Positions 54,650-63,796 of a stretch of 64,000 nucleotides of DNA are shown here, piece after piece (the first letter of the stretch is position 1; every line of letters starts with the position of its first letter). Both the position numbers and the translations under genes were made by a program. Location of the stretch: contig NZ_JACCFO010000001.1 in NCBI RefSeq assembly GCF_013410565.1, positions 5,022,001 through 5,086,000 of the forward strand, given 5' to 3'. The notes beneath the pieces are model-generated. The model did not search any database. It saw only the letters and a program-made list of their open reading frames with translations, and was not told the DNA's origin. The DNA comes from Streptomonospora nanhaiensis. Its GTDB lineage: Bacteria > Actinomycetota > Actinomycetes > Streptosporangiales > Streptosporangiaceae.

Positions 54650-55498
54650 ATGTATTCCGATACCGCGCTGGATGTGGCCGAGCGCGAGTTCCTGCGCCTG
54701 GTCCCCGACCCGCTGCGCCTTGAGCGCGGCGACGCCGCCCCGGCCTTTGACCGGGCCGCGCTTCCTGGCGTCGTTTGGCCGCTGGATCTGCTGGCGGCCC
54801 GGACGCTGCTGCTGGCGCCGGGGACCGACCGGGCGGTGAAGGACTCGGTGTGGCGGGTGGTCATCGCCCGCGCACGGATGTCGCAGGACTGGATGTGCGG
54901 GGCGATCGGCCTGGCCATGCCCGCGCTGAAGGGGTGTGCTCGGCGCTGCACCCGCGGCCTCACGCCTGCCGGGGTGGAGGAGGTCGACGCCGAGATCCTG
55001 GCCGGGTTCATCGCGGCGGTGCGGGAGATCCGCACCGACTACGCCAACCTGGCCTGGTACCTGCGCTGCCGCGCCCAGCGCGCCGGCCTGCGCTCGCGCA
55101 GACGGCTCCTGGAGCAGACGGGCGCCGAGGCCGGAGACCACGACGCCCCCGCCGCCAACAGCGTCGCCTCCACTGGCGGGCACCCTGATCTCCTGCTGGA
55201 GCGTGCCGTCTCACGCGGCGTGCTCAGTCTTGCCGAGGCCGATTTGATCGGGGCCACGCGTCTGGAGGAGACGTCGCTTCGGGATGTAGCCGCCGCATCG
55301 GGTGAGGGCTACTGGGCGCTGGCCAAGCGGCGTTCCCGCGCCGAGCAGCGGCTGCTGGCGGCGCTGGAGAGCGGCGACCTCGACCCGATGGCGGGACCCG
55401 TAGCCCACGCCAAGCCCGACCTCGGCCCGGCACCGCGCGCTTCGTCTCCTCTGCGGGTTTCTTCGGTGTCCAAACCGGGGTGGGCGCTGGCTCTTTAG
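54650..55498 (+). CDS. Sigma-factor-like DNA-binding regulator
   Basis: ATG 54650 has GAGGAG upstream; an earlier ATG 54623 lacks one. The 282-aa protein has a helical N-terminal half and, at about residues 200-245, a helix-turn-helix like sigma-70 region 4 (LIGATRLEETSLRDVAAASG then WALAKRRSRAEQRLL). The C-terminus is disordered and Pro/Ser-rich. Region 2 is not evident, so a true sigma factor is uncertain. It precedes the conjugation genes and could activate them. Confidence 0.6.
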   Translation: MYSDTALDVAEREFLRLVPDPLRLERGDAAPAFDRAALPGVVWPLDLLAARTLLLAPGTDRAVKDSVWRVVIARARMSQDWMCGAIGLAMPALKGCARRCTRGLTPAGVEEVDAEILAGFIAAVREIRTDYANLAWYLRCRAQRAGLRSRRRLLEQTGAEAGDHDAPAANSVASTGGHPDLLLERAVSRGVLSLAEADLIGATRLEETSLRDVAAASGEGYWALAKRRSRAEQRLLAALESGDLDPMAGPVAHAKPDLGPAPRASSPLRVSSVSKPGWALAL

Positions 55499-55674
55499 AG
55501 GGTGAGTCCGGGCGCACCGGCACCGAGGCGGGCGGGTTTCTCTCGTCACTCGCCCTGACGTCGCAGAGATCGGTAGCGGGTTGAAGAACGGAGAGGGGGC
55601 AGTCCGTCCGCTCCGCCCGCCGCCGGTGCGCCCCGGCTCCCTGTCCAGCAGCGCCGGTCCCGGGAGGCAGCGTC

Positions 55675-56058
55675 ATGGCCCACGAGGAACACCACGCCCC
55701 ACGGCCCTCCATATCCCTGCGGCGAGCCCTCGTAGTGGGGGTGGCGGCTGCCGCAGGCGCCGTGGTCTGGGCGGTGGCCGGTGCGGAGTTGGCGTGGGCC
55801 GAGGGTTCGGCTGAGGCGTCCACCGCTGACCTGCGCGAGGTCATCACCCGTCTGCGCAACGTCATCGTCGCGCTGGCCTCGGCGGTGGGCACGCTGTTCC
55901 TCACCATCGCCGGGCTGCGGTGGATGCTGGCCGGTGGTGACCCCTCCCAGGTGGAGGCGGCCAAGAAGGCGATGAGCGGGGCCGGGATCGGGTACGGCAT
56001 CGCGATTCTGGCCACCGTGCTGATGGCGGTGCTGGACTACATCGTCCAGGGCGGGTGA
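55675..56058 (+). CDS. VirB2/TrbC-like pilin candidate
   Basis: The 127-aa product (ATG 55675, GGGAGGC upstream) has a long signal-like helix ending near AELAWAEG, a short helix, and two further hydrophobic segments (about 64-87 and 103-122) separated by a small polar loop (AGGDPSQVEAAKKAMSG). This two-helix hairpin layout and size match VirB2/TrbC pilins and Gram-positive equivalents in type IV secretion. It is followed immediately by the VirB6-like gene. Confidence 0.65.
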   Translation: MAHEEHHAPRPSISLRRALVVGVAAAAGAVVWAVAGAELAWAEGSAEASTADLREVITRLRNVIVALASAVGTLFLTIAGLRWMLAGGDPSQVEAAKKAMSGAGIGYGIAILATVLMAVLDYIVQGG

Positions 56059-56062
56059 GGCG

Positions 56063-57892
56063 GTGGCCGCCCCCGCTCACCCGCGACCGCCCGAGCCTTC
56101 GCCGGGGCCGCCCCCGGACCCGCCGGAGGCTCCGGCGGCGCCCGAGGCCGAGGAGCGCCCCGAGCCCGAGCCTTCTCCCGGCCCGCCCCCGCCGCCGCCC
56201 GATCCCGACATGCAGCCCGACCACAGCGGTCCCGAGTCCGAACCGGAGGCCGGCCCCGACCCGGTGGACCCGCAGGCGCCCGAGTGCGGGTTCGCAGAAG
56301 TCTCCTGCCACGTCACCGGATGGTTCGCCGACTTCGTGGCCGACGCGCTGAACCCCCTCTTCGGCTGGATCGCGGGCATGGCCTTTCGCGTCCCCCAGCC
56401 CAGCCAGGGCGTGGAAGGGCTCTGGGAAGGTGTGCTGGCCGTGACCAACACCTGCTTCGTGCTGTTCGTCGTGGCCGGGGGAGTGGTGGTCATGGGCCGG
56501 GAGACCTTCCAGACCCGTTACAGCGCGGGCGAGGTCGCCGGGCGGGTGGTGTTCGCGTTCGTGGCGGCCAACTTCAGTCTGTGGGTGGCCCGGGAGTTGT
56601 TCCGTGCCGCTGACGCCCTGGCCGAGAGCATCGGGGCGCTGGGGATCGACGCCGAGGAGGCCGCGCTCAACCTGCGCGGGCGCATGGAGGAGATTCTCAC
56701 CGAGGTCGTGGTGTTCACCGTGCTGCTGCTGGTGGCGCTGGTGGTGATGCTGGTGGTGTGGGTCATCACCGACGTGGTGCGGGTGGTGATGTCCATCGTG
56801 CTGGTGATCGCCGCCCCGCTGCTGCTGGCCTTCCACGCCCTGCCCCAGACCAACTACATCGCAGTGCTGTGGTGGCGGACCATGGCCGGGCTGTGCGCGA
56901 TGCCGGTGCTGCAATCGCTGGCGTTCATCGCGATGATGCGGCTGTTCTTCGAAGGCCAGTTCGCCTACTTCGGCCACCTCGACACCGCCGCCGGAGGAGT
57001 CCTGGGCGGCGGGACGGGACTGCGCCCCCTGGTGGTCGCGGCGGCCGTTCCGGCCGATGAGCCCACCGGCGGGCAGGGCGGCGCGGGCATCCTCTACGAC
57101 CTGGTCCTGTTCCTGGTGCTGGTCTACGTCCAGGTCCGCATCCCGTTCTGGGTGATGAAGCTGGTGTGGTCGCCGCACCCGGGCCGCTCGCCCATCGTGG
57201 CCTTGGCCAAGGTCGCGGCGATGATGCTGTTCTACCGGGGGCTGCGCCATCTGCGTTTGGCCAAGGGCGAGCCGTTCACCTACCACCGGGTGCGCTCCGG
57301 CCCGGCGCCGCTGCGGATGCTCACGGGCCGGCGTCCCGGCATGCTCACCGCTGGAGACGCCGGTTCCACCCCGCCGGGGCCGGGCGGGTTGGAGCCGCTG
57401 CGCCCCAACGCGTGGTGGGTGCGCCGCAGCTACGGCTCTACCGCCGGAGAACTCCCGGGGTTCCCCGCTTCGGGAAGTCCGTGGGGGGCCACCGGCCCGC
57501 GGCCGGTCGGCGGCCCGCGCGCGCTCGGCCCGATCCCGCCGCCGCGGCCCGGTTGGAGCCCGTCACCGCGCGCTGCGGTGGGAGACGGCCGGTTCCCGCG
57601 CCGCCCACGCACCGAGCAGGAAGTCCTGTTCCGCCCGCCGCCCGTGCCGAAAACCCCGCCGCGGCGTCGCTGGCGCCAAGGAGTGCTGCCGACCCCGCCC
57701 CCGGTGCGGGTGACCGGTCGGCGGGCCGTCCAGCGCCTGGGCGAGGTACTGGACGCCCCGGCGCCGCAGCGGCCGGTACGGGTGCGCGGCCAGCTCGGGC
57801 TCTTCCCTGCTCCGCGCCGGCACTGGGTGCAGCGCCGCCTGCCCATGACCACCGTTCACACCACCATCGGAAAGGCCGACCGTGACGATTGA
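56063..57892 (+). CDS. VirB6/TrbL-like polytopic membrane protein
   Basis: The 609-aa product starts at GTG 56063, 4 nt after the upstream stop. A Pro/Glu-rich N-terminal stretch (about 1-75) precedes about seven or eight membrane helices (VTNTCFVLFVVAGGVVVMG; VVFTVLLLVALVVMLVVWVI; IVLVIAAPLLLAFHALP). The C-terminal 220 residues are Pro/Arg-rich and likely cytoplasmic. The layout suits the VirB6/TrbL channel component of a conjugative type IV secretion system. Confidence 0.75.
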   Translation: MAAPAHPRPPEPSPGPPPDPPEAPAAPEAEERPEPEPSPGPPPPPPDPDMQPDHSGPESEPEAGPDPVDPQAPECGFAEVSCHVTGWFADFVADALNPLFGWIAGMAFRVPQPSQGVEGLWEGVLAVTNTCFVLFVVAGGVVVMGRETFQTRYSAGEVAGRVVFAFVAANFSLWVARELFRAADALAESIGALGIDAEEAALNLRGRMEEILTEVVVFTVLLLVALVVMLVVWVITDVVRVVMSIVLVIAAPLLLAFHALPQTNYIAVLWWRTMAGLCAMPVLQSLAFIAMMRLFFEGQFAYFGHLDTAAGGVLGGGTGLRPLVVAAAVPADEPTGGQGGAGILYDLVLFLVLVYVQVRIPFWVMKLVWSPHPGRSPIVALAKVAAMMLFYRGLRHLRLAKGEPFTYHRVRSGPAPLRMLTGRRPGMLTAGDAGSTPPGPGGLEPLRPNAWWVRRSYGSTAGELPGFPASGSPWGATGPRPVGGPRALGPIPPPRPGWSPSPRAAVGDGRFPRRPRTEQEVLFRPPPVPKTPPRRRWRQGVLPTPPPVRVTGRRAVQRLGEVLDAPAPQRPVRVRGQLGLFPAPRRHWVQRRLPMTTVHTTIGKADRDD

Positions 57893-58805
57893 GGACGCTC
57901 GTCGGTGGCGCGTGTGCATCCCCGCCGACATCGACCGCCCCGAGCCGGTGGCCTTCGGGCTGACCGGGCGACAACTGCTGATCACCGCCCCGACCGCTCT
58001 GGGACTGTGGGCGGGGTTCCTCGCCCTGGGAGGTACCGTGCCGCCCGGCGCCCTCGTGTCTGCGGGCATACCTCTGGCGGCTGTTGCGCTGGTGCTCGCG
58101 CTGGGGCAGCGCGACGGCCTCGGCTTGGACGCCTACGCGCTGGCCGCCGCGTCGTGGGCGGCGGCGCCCAAGCACCGCTCCGGCGCCCTCACACCTGGCC
58201 GGATGGCGTTGCCGCGATGGGCACCCCGTGCGCGCAGAGAGCCGAGCCTGGCGCCGCTGCGGCTTCCTGTCTCAGCCGTCGAGGACACCGGCCTCCTGCG
58301 TTTGGACGGTCGCCAGGCCGTGGTGATCGCCTGCACGAGTCTGAACTTCCACCTGGCCTCCCCCAGCGAGCAGGAAGCTGCGATCGGCGCGTTCGCCGCC
58401 GTGCTGGACTCGCTGACTCACCCGGTGCAGATCGTGGTGCAGGGCCGCCGGCTCGATCTGGCCCCCTACACCGCGATGCTGCGCGACAACGCCGCCCACC
58501 TGCCCGATCCGGGCCTGGGTGAGGCCGCTCGCGCCCACGCCGACTTCCTCGACGGCCTCGGGCGGCACTGCGACCTCACCCAGCGCCAGGTGCTGGTGGT
58601 GGTCACGGCCAACCCCGGCGGCGAGGGACGAGCGCCGGTGCTGCATGTCGCCGAGCAGATCGCCACCCACCTGGAGGGCATCGGCATCGCGGCGCGCCGC
58701 TGCACCGGCGAGGAGGTGCGCCAACTACTGGCCGAGGCCCTGGAGCCCTACCGCGACGCGCCCGCGGCGGGCGGCGCCCTCGACCATCACGGGGAGGAGC
58801 GGTGA
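57882..58805 (+). CDS. PrgI/VirB3-like transfer protein
   Basis: GTG 57882 overlaps the upstream gene by 11 nt. The 307-aa protein has two adjacent N-terminal helices (LLITAPTALGLWAGFLALGG; AGIPLAAVALVLALG) as in PrgI proteins, then a cytoplasmic domain (AVEDTGLLRLDGRQAVVIACTS onward) like the N-terminal part of VirB4 proteins. It directly precedes VirB4, as PrgI-type genes usually do, and probably anchors that ATPase at the membrane. Confidence 0.75.
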   Translation: MTIEDARRWRVCIPADIDRPEPVAFGLTGRQLLITAPTALGLWAGFLALGGTVPPGALVSAGIPLAAVALVLALGQRDGLGLDAYALAAASWAAAPKHRSGALTPGRMALPRWAPRARREPSLAPLRLPVSAVEDTGLLRLDGRQAVVIACTSLNFHLASPSEQEAAIGAFAAVLDSLTHPVQIVVQGRRLDLAPYTAMLRDNAAHLPDPGLGEAARAHADFLDGLGRHCDLTQRQVLVVVTANPGGEGRAPVLHVAEQIATHLEGIGIAARRCTGEEVRQLLAEALEPYRDAPAAGGALDHHGEER

Positions 58806-60640
58806 ACCGGCGCCACACGGGTTCGATCGGGCTCAGCGGCCCGACCATCCGGGTGCTGCCCCGGCGCCTCGACGTGGAGGGCGGCTGCTGCCAGACGCTG
58901 GTCGTCACCGGTTATCCCCGCGAGGTCGGCCCCGGGTGGGCGCAGCCGCTGCTGACCTACCCGGGGCGCGTGGATGCCGCCCTGCACGTCGCCCCGGTGC
59001 CCGCGCCGGTGGCCGCCACCCGGCTGCGGCGGCGCCGGGCGCGCCTGGAGTCGGCCTGGCGGCTGGACGCCGAGCACGGCCGCACCGAGGATCCGCACCA
59101 GGCCGCGGCCGCCGGTGATGCCGCCGAACTCGCCGCCCGGGTGGCAATCGGCCAAGCCCGCCTGTTCCGGGTGTCCTTCTATCTGACCGTGCACGCCCGC
59201 ACGCCGGACGAACTGGAGGCCGAGGTCGCCAACCTGCGCGCTCTGGCCGCCGGGCTGCTGGTCGACACCCACCCGGCCACCTTCCGCGCCCTGCACGGCT
59301 GGCTGTCAACACTGCCGCTGGCCACTGACGCCCTGGGCCAGGCGCGGACCATGGACACCGACGCCATCGCCGCCGTGATGCCGTTCGCCTCCCCCGACAT
59401 CGAGGAAGACCTGGGCGCCACCTCGGTGGTCTACGGCGAAAACGTCCACAGCGGCGGCCTGGTGCACTTCGACCGGTTCGCCCGCGGCCAGGACAACTAC
59501 AACATGGTCGTGCTGGCCCGCTCCGGTGCCGGCAAGTCCTACCTCGCCAAACTCGAAGTGCTGCGTTGCCTCATGGTCGGCGTCGAGGCCGCGGTCATCG
59601 ATCCCGAGGACGAGTACGCGGCGTTGTGCACGGCCCTGGGCGGCGCCCGCATCCCGCTGGGCACCGAGGAGGGCCGCCTCAACCCTTTCGACCTGTCCCA
59701 GGAGGCAGGGGGCCGCAGTGGGCTGAATGCGCTGGCCCAGCGGGTCCTGTTCGCCCACACCCTGGCCGCCGCCATGGTGGGCGACCTCGACGCCGACCAC
59801 GCCGCCGCCCTGGACCGCGCCGTGATCAGCGCCTACGCCGAGCACGGCATCACCCGCGACCCCGCCACGTGGGACCGGGAGCCGCCGCTCATGGAAGACG
59901 TGGTCGCGGCCCTGGACGACGACGAGGAGCCGGCCGGGCCTGGTCTGGCCGCCCGCCTGCGGTGCTACACCACCGGGTCGGCCGCCGCCCTCTTCAACGG
60001 CCCCACCACCGCCCCCACCACGACGCACCTGACGGTGTTCGCGCTGCGGCACCTGCCCGAGGAAGTGCGCACCGTGGGCGTGCTGCTGGCCCTGGACCGC
60101 ATCTGGCGCCACCTGGAAACCGCGCCGCCGCACCCGCGCACCATCACCGTCGACGAGGCGTGGGTCCTGCTGCACAACCCGGTCGCGGCCCGCTACCTCT
60201 ACAAGCTCGCCAAAGCGGGCCGCAAACGCTGGTGCGGACTGACCCTGATCACTCAGGACGTCGGCGACCTGCTCGGCAGCGACCTGGGCCGGGCCGTCGC
60301 CGCCAACGCCGCCACCTGCCTGCTGCTGCGCCAGGCCCCGCAGAACCTCGACATGGTGGTCGAGGCGTTCGGCCTCTCCGAGGGAGAACAACAGGTCGTG
60401 GCCACGGCCGCACGCGGTCAGGCACTGCTGGTGTCCGGGCAGCGCCGCGCTGCCGTCCGCGCTCTGGCTTCGCCCTGGGAGCACCGCCTCATCACCACCG
60501 ACCCCGCCGAAGCAGCCGAAGAGGCACCGTATGGGAAAAGCCCCGACAAGGAGCACTTCACCGAGGGGCACGAGGACGCTGCGGGCAGCGGCGCCTGGGA
60601 CGAGGAAGGCCACGACCCGGCGAAGGCGCGCGGATGGTGA
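58802..60640 (+). CDS. VirB4-type conjugation ATPase
   Basis: GTG 58802 overlaps the previous stop (GTGA). The 612-aa ATPase has Walker A ARSGAGKSY (about 239-247), VIDPEDEYA, Walker B ITVDEAWVLL and LITQDVGDLL. VirB4 ATPases energise pilus assembly and DNA transfer. It lacks an extended N-terminal domain, partly supplied by the preceding PrgI-like protein. It overlaps the coupling-protein gene by 7 nt. Confidence 0.92.
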   Translation: MNRRHTGSIGLSGPTIRVLPRRLDVEGGCCQTLVVTGYPREVGPGWAQPLLTYPGRVDAALHVAPVPAPVAATRLRRRRARLESAWRLDAEHGRTEDPHQAAAAGDAAELAARVAIGQARLFRVSFYLTVHARTPDELEAEVANLRALAAGLLVDTHPATFRALHGWLSTLPLATDALGQARTMDTDAIAAVMPFASPDIEEDLGATSVVYGENVHSGGLVHFDRFARGQDNYNMVVLARSGAGKSYLAKLEVLRCLMVGVEAAVIDPEDEYAALCTALGGARIPLGTEEGRLNPFDLSQEAGGRSGLNALAQRVLFAHTLAAAMVGDLDADHAAALDRAVISAYAEHGITRDPATWDREPPLMEDVVAALDDDEEPAGPGLAARLRCYTTGSAAALFNGPTTAPTTTHLTVFALRHLPEEVRTVGVLLALDRIWRHLETAPPHPRTITVDEAWVLLHNPVAARYLYKLAKAGRKRWCGLTLITQDVGDLLGSDLGRAVAANAATCLLLRQAPQNLDMVVEAFGLSEGEQQVVATAARGQALLVSGQRRAAVRALASPWEHRLITTDPAEAAEEAPYGKSPDKEHFTEGHEDAAGSGAWDEEGHDPAKARGW

Positions 60641-62949
60641 TCGCCGTGCCACCCGACGCCGAGGCACTGGTCGCCGCCGCGCCACTGGCCGGGGCGGGCG
60701 CTCTGGCCTGCGCCGGTGCCTATACCGCCGCAGTCTTTGCCGCCCGGTGGCTGCGCTACCGCATCCAGCAGCCCGACGCCCGCCTCATCGACGTGCTGCC
60801 GCCCCCCGAGGCCGCGCTGGAGGGCGCCCACGCCTTCTGGGCTCACTGCCTGGGCCTGCTCAAACCCCGCTGGCAGCGCCTGCTCCGCCAACCGCACCTG
60901 GCCTGGGAGTACACCGCATCGGCCGCAGGCGTCCGCATCCAGATCTGGGTGCCGGGCACCGTCCCGCCCGGCGTGGTCGAGCGGGCGGTGGCAGCGGCCT
61001 GGCCCGGAGCCACCACCCACACCCGCCACCCCGCCCCGGCCATCTCACCCGGCGCACACGCCACCGGAGGATGGCTGCACCTGGCCCGCAACGACGCCTA
61101 CCCCCTGCGCACCCGGTTCGGCGAGGACCCGCTGCGCGGCCTGCTGGGCGCCCTCACCGACCTCGGGGCCGACCAGCGGGTGTGCGTACGGGTCTGCGCC
61201 CGCCCGGCCACCGGATGGCGGGTTCGCCGCGCCCGCCTCACCGCCGCCCGCCTCCGGGGCGCGGCCACCACCTTGCTGGCCGAGGTCGTCTCCACCAAGG
61301 GCCGCACCGGCGGCCGGGCCTGGCCCGACACCGGCGACGACGTCCGCGCCATCCTCACTAAGGCGCAGTCGCCGCGCCTGGCCTGCCAGATCAGCTACCT
61401 GTTGACCACCGACCGGCCCACCCCGCAAGCCCGGGAGGAGTTGCGCGGGCGCGCCCACGGCGTCGCCGCGTCCTTCGCCGCCTTCACCTCCGGCACCAAC
61501 CACCTTCACCGCCGTCCCATGGCCGCCCCTGAACTGTGGGTCCGGCACCGCTACCTCGCCCGCGGCTACCTGCTCTCGGTGGAGGAGTTGGGCGCGGTCG
61601 CTCACCTGCCCACCGACACCGCCGTGCCGGGGCTGCGCCGCGCCGGGGCACGCCGCATCGCGCCCGCACCCGCCGTTCCCGTCGGCGGGGAGAACACCCG
61701 TGTCCTGGGCGACGCTGATGCCGGCACGCCTCGCCCCATCGCGGTGGGTGTGGCCGAGGCCCGCCAGCACACCCACATCCTCGGCAAGACCGGCTCGGGC
61801 AAGAGCACCCTGCTGGCCAACCTCGTGCTGCAAGACGCCGACGCCGGCCGGGCGGCTCTGGTGATCGACCCGCGCGGCGACCTCGTCAACGACATCCTCG
61901 CCCGGCTCCCCGAGGAGGCGGCGGACCGTGTCGTGCTGTTCGACCCCGACGACCGGGCCGCACCGCCCCGGCTCAACCTGCTCCAGGGAGGCGACCCCGA
62001 CTTCACCGCCGACTCGGTCGTGGGCATCTTCCGCCGCATCTACCAGCAGAGCTGGGGGCCGCGCACCGACGACATCCTGCGCGCCGCCGTGCTCACACTG
62101 ACCCGCGCCCGCGACCCCCACCTCACCCTGGGCGAGGTGCCCATGCTGCTGGCCGATGACGGCTTCCGCGGCGAGCTCCTGGCGCGCGTCGGACCCCGCC
62201 AGCCGGCGCTGGCCGGGTTCTGGCGGTGGTATGACACCCTGCTGTCCAGCGCCCAGGCCACGGTCACCGCCCCCGTCCTCAACAAACTGCGGACCGCCCT
62301 GCTGCGCCCGTGGGTTTCCCAGGTCATCGCCTCAGGCCCCTCCACCGTGGACCTGGGTGGGGTCTTTGATTCCGGCGGGCTGGTGCTGATGCGCCTGCCC
62401 AAAGGCGTGCTCGGCGAGGACACCGCCAGCCTGATCGGGTCCATGGCCCTGGCCGCGACCTGGCAGGCCGTCACCGCCCGCGTCACCCGGCCCGAGGCTG
62501 AGCGGCCCGACCTGGGCGCCTACATCGACGAGTGCCACAACTTCCTCAACCTGCCCGGCTCGCTGGCCGACATGCTCGCCGAGGCGCGGGGCTACCGCCT
62601 GGGCCTGACCCTGGCCCACCAGGCCCTCGACCAGCTCCCCGACACGCTGCGCCAGGGGCTTTCAGCCAACGCCCGCACCAAGGTCTACTTCACCAGCTCT
62701 CCCGACGACGCCGCCCGGCTGGAAGCCCACACCCGGCCCGAACTCCTCGCCCACGACCTCGCCCACCTGGGCGCCTACCAGACCGCCGTGCGCCCGCTGG
62801 TCGGCGCCCGCGAGCAGCCCGCCGCCACCATGCGCACCCGCCCCCTGCCTCCGCTCGTGCCCGGACGCGCCGCACACGTGCGCCGCGCGGCCCGCCGCCA
62901 CAGCGCCGACCGCGCCCACGCCTACACCGAGGAGGACCTCGACCTATGA
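60634..62949 (+). CDS. VirD4/TraG-like type IV coupling protein
   Basis: ATG 60634 lies inside the VirB4 3' end. The 771-aa protein has an N-terminal hydrophobic segment (about 8-35), a long substrate-side domain (about 45-370), then the motor: Walker A ILGKTGSGKST (about 383-393), DPRGDL, Walker B GAYIDECHNFL and ALDQLPDTLRQG. It couples the relaxosome to the secretion channel and pumps DNA. Both ATPases intact supports a mobile element. Confidence 0.92.
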   Translation: MVIAVPPDAEALVAAAPLAGAGALACAGAYTAAVFAARWLRYRIQQPDARLIDVLPPPEAALEGAHAFWAHCLGLLKPRWQRLLRQPHLAWEYTASAAGVRIQIWVPGTVPPGVVERAVAAAWPGATTHTRHPAPAISPGAHATGGWLHLARNDAYPLRTRFGEDPLRGLLGALTDLGADQRVCVRVCARPATGWRVRRARLTAARLRGAATTLLAEVVSTKGRTGGRAWPDTGDDVRAILTKAQSPRLACQISYLLTTDRPTPQAREELRGRAHGVAASFAAFTSGTNHLHRRPMAAPELWVRHRYLARGYLLSVEELGAVAHLPTDTAVPGLRRAGARRIAPAPAVPVGGENTRVLGDADAGTPRPIAVGVAEARQHTHILGKTGSGKSTLLANLVLQDADAGRAALVIDPRGDLVNDILARLPEEAADRVVLFDPDDRAAPPRLNLLQGGDPDFTADSVVGIFRRIYQQSWGPRTDDILRAAVLTLTRARDPHLTLGEVPMLLADDGFRGELLARVGPRQPALAGFWRWYDTLLSSAQATVTAPVLNKLRTALLRPWVSQVIASGPSTVDLGGVFDSGGLVLMRLPKGVLGEDTASLIGSMALAATWQAVTARVTRPEAERPDLGAYIDECHNFLNLPGSLADMLAEARGYRLGLTLAHQALDQLPDTLRQGLSANARTKVYFTSSPDDAARLEAHTRPELLAHDLAHLGAYQTAVRPLVGAREQPAATMRTRPLPPLVPGRAAHVRRAARRHSADRAHAYTEEDLDL

Positions 62950-63782
62950 GCATTCATCCGACTGAGCCGGTGGAGGAAGCGCGACTGGCCGACCTCGCCC
63001 GCCTGCTCACCAACCGCGACCGCGCCATCGTCGCCGACCTTGGCGACCACCGCGTCATGACCACCCACCACCTCACCGCCCTGCACTTTTCCCGCACCCA
63101 CCCCTCGCGCGCACGGCGCCGCCTGGCCTTCCTGCACCGCCTCGGCGTCTTGGACCGGTTCCGGCCCCGTCTGGCACTGGGCACGGCCCCCTGGCACTGG
63201 GTCCTGGCCGCCGCCGGTGAACACGTCTACGCCGACATCCACGAACTGCCCGAACCCGCTCAGCGGCCAGGCAGCCGCATCCGCCTGGCCCACTCCGCCC
63301 GCCTGGCCCACACCCTTGGCCTGTCGGCCTGCTACACCGCCTTCCGCACCGCCGAACGCACCACCCCCGGAGCCGCGCTGCTGCGCTGGCGCACCGAAGC
63401 CGACTGCGCCCGCCGATGGGGCCGCCACATCCGCCCCGACGCCTACCTCCTCTGGGCACAAGGCGGCCGCGAGGTGGGGGCGTTCCTGGAGTACGACACC
63501 GGCACCGAACGCCACGCCCAACTCCTGCGCAAGATCCGCGGCTACGCCGACCACGCCGCCGCCTACCAGCGCACCACCCACGTGCTGTTCGTGGTGGCGA
63601 CCCGAGTGCGGCTGGCCAACCTCGCCCAAGTACTCGCCCCCCATACCGGCGACCGCGTCGAGGTCCACCTCACCATTGAGTCCCTCCTGCACCAGCACGG
63701 TCCCGCACACCCCATCTGGTCTCCCGCCCCCAGCCCGCGCGAACACCTGCGGCTGAGCGCCATCGGCACACACGACCACTGA
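62946..63782 (+). CDS. Replication-relaxation family protein
   Basis: ATG 62946 overlaps the upstream stop (ATGA). The 278-aa protein has an N-terminal winged helix (LLTNRDRAIVADLGDHRVMT; THHLTALHFS; SRARRRLAFLHRLGVLDRF) and a C-terminal alpha/beta domain with RPDAYLLW and GAFLEYDTGTE, typical of the Replic_Relax family encoded on actinobacterial plasmids and ICEs. It is thought to act at the origin as accessory or relaxase-like protein; the acidic D/E-D core resembles a nuclease fold. No classical relaxase is seen in this window. Confidence 0.85.
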   Translation: MSIHPTEPVEEARLADLARLLTNRDRAIVADLGDHRVMTTHHLTALHFSRTHPSRARRRLAFLHRLGVLDRFRPRLALGTAPWHWVLAAAGEHVYADIHELPEPAQRPGSRIRLAHSARLAHTLGLSACYTAFRTAERTTPGAALLRWRTEADCARRWGRHIRPDAYLLWAQGGREVGAFLEYDTGTERHAQLLRKIRGYADHAAAYQRTTHVLFVVATRVRLANLAQVLAPHTGDRVEVHLTIESLLHQHGPAHPIWSPAPSPREHLRLSAIGTHDH

Positions 63783-63796
63783 CGAGGGAGAACACG

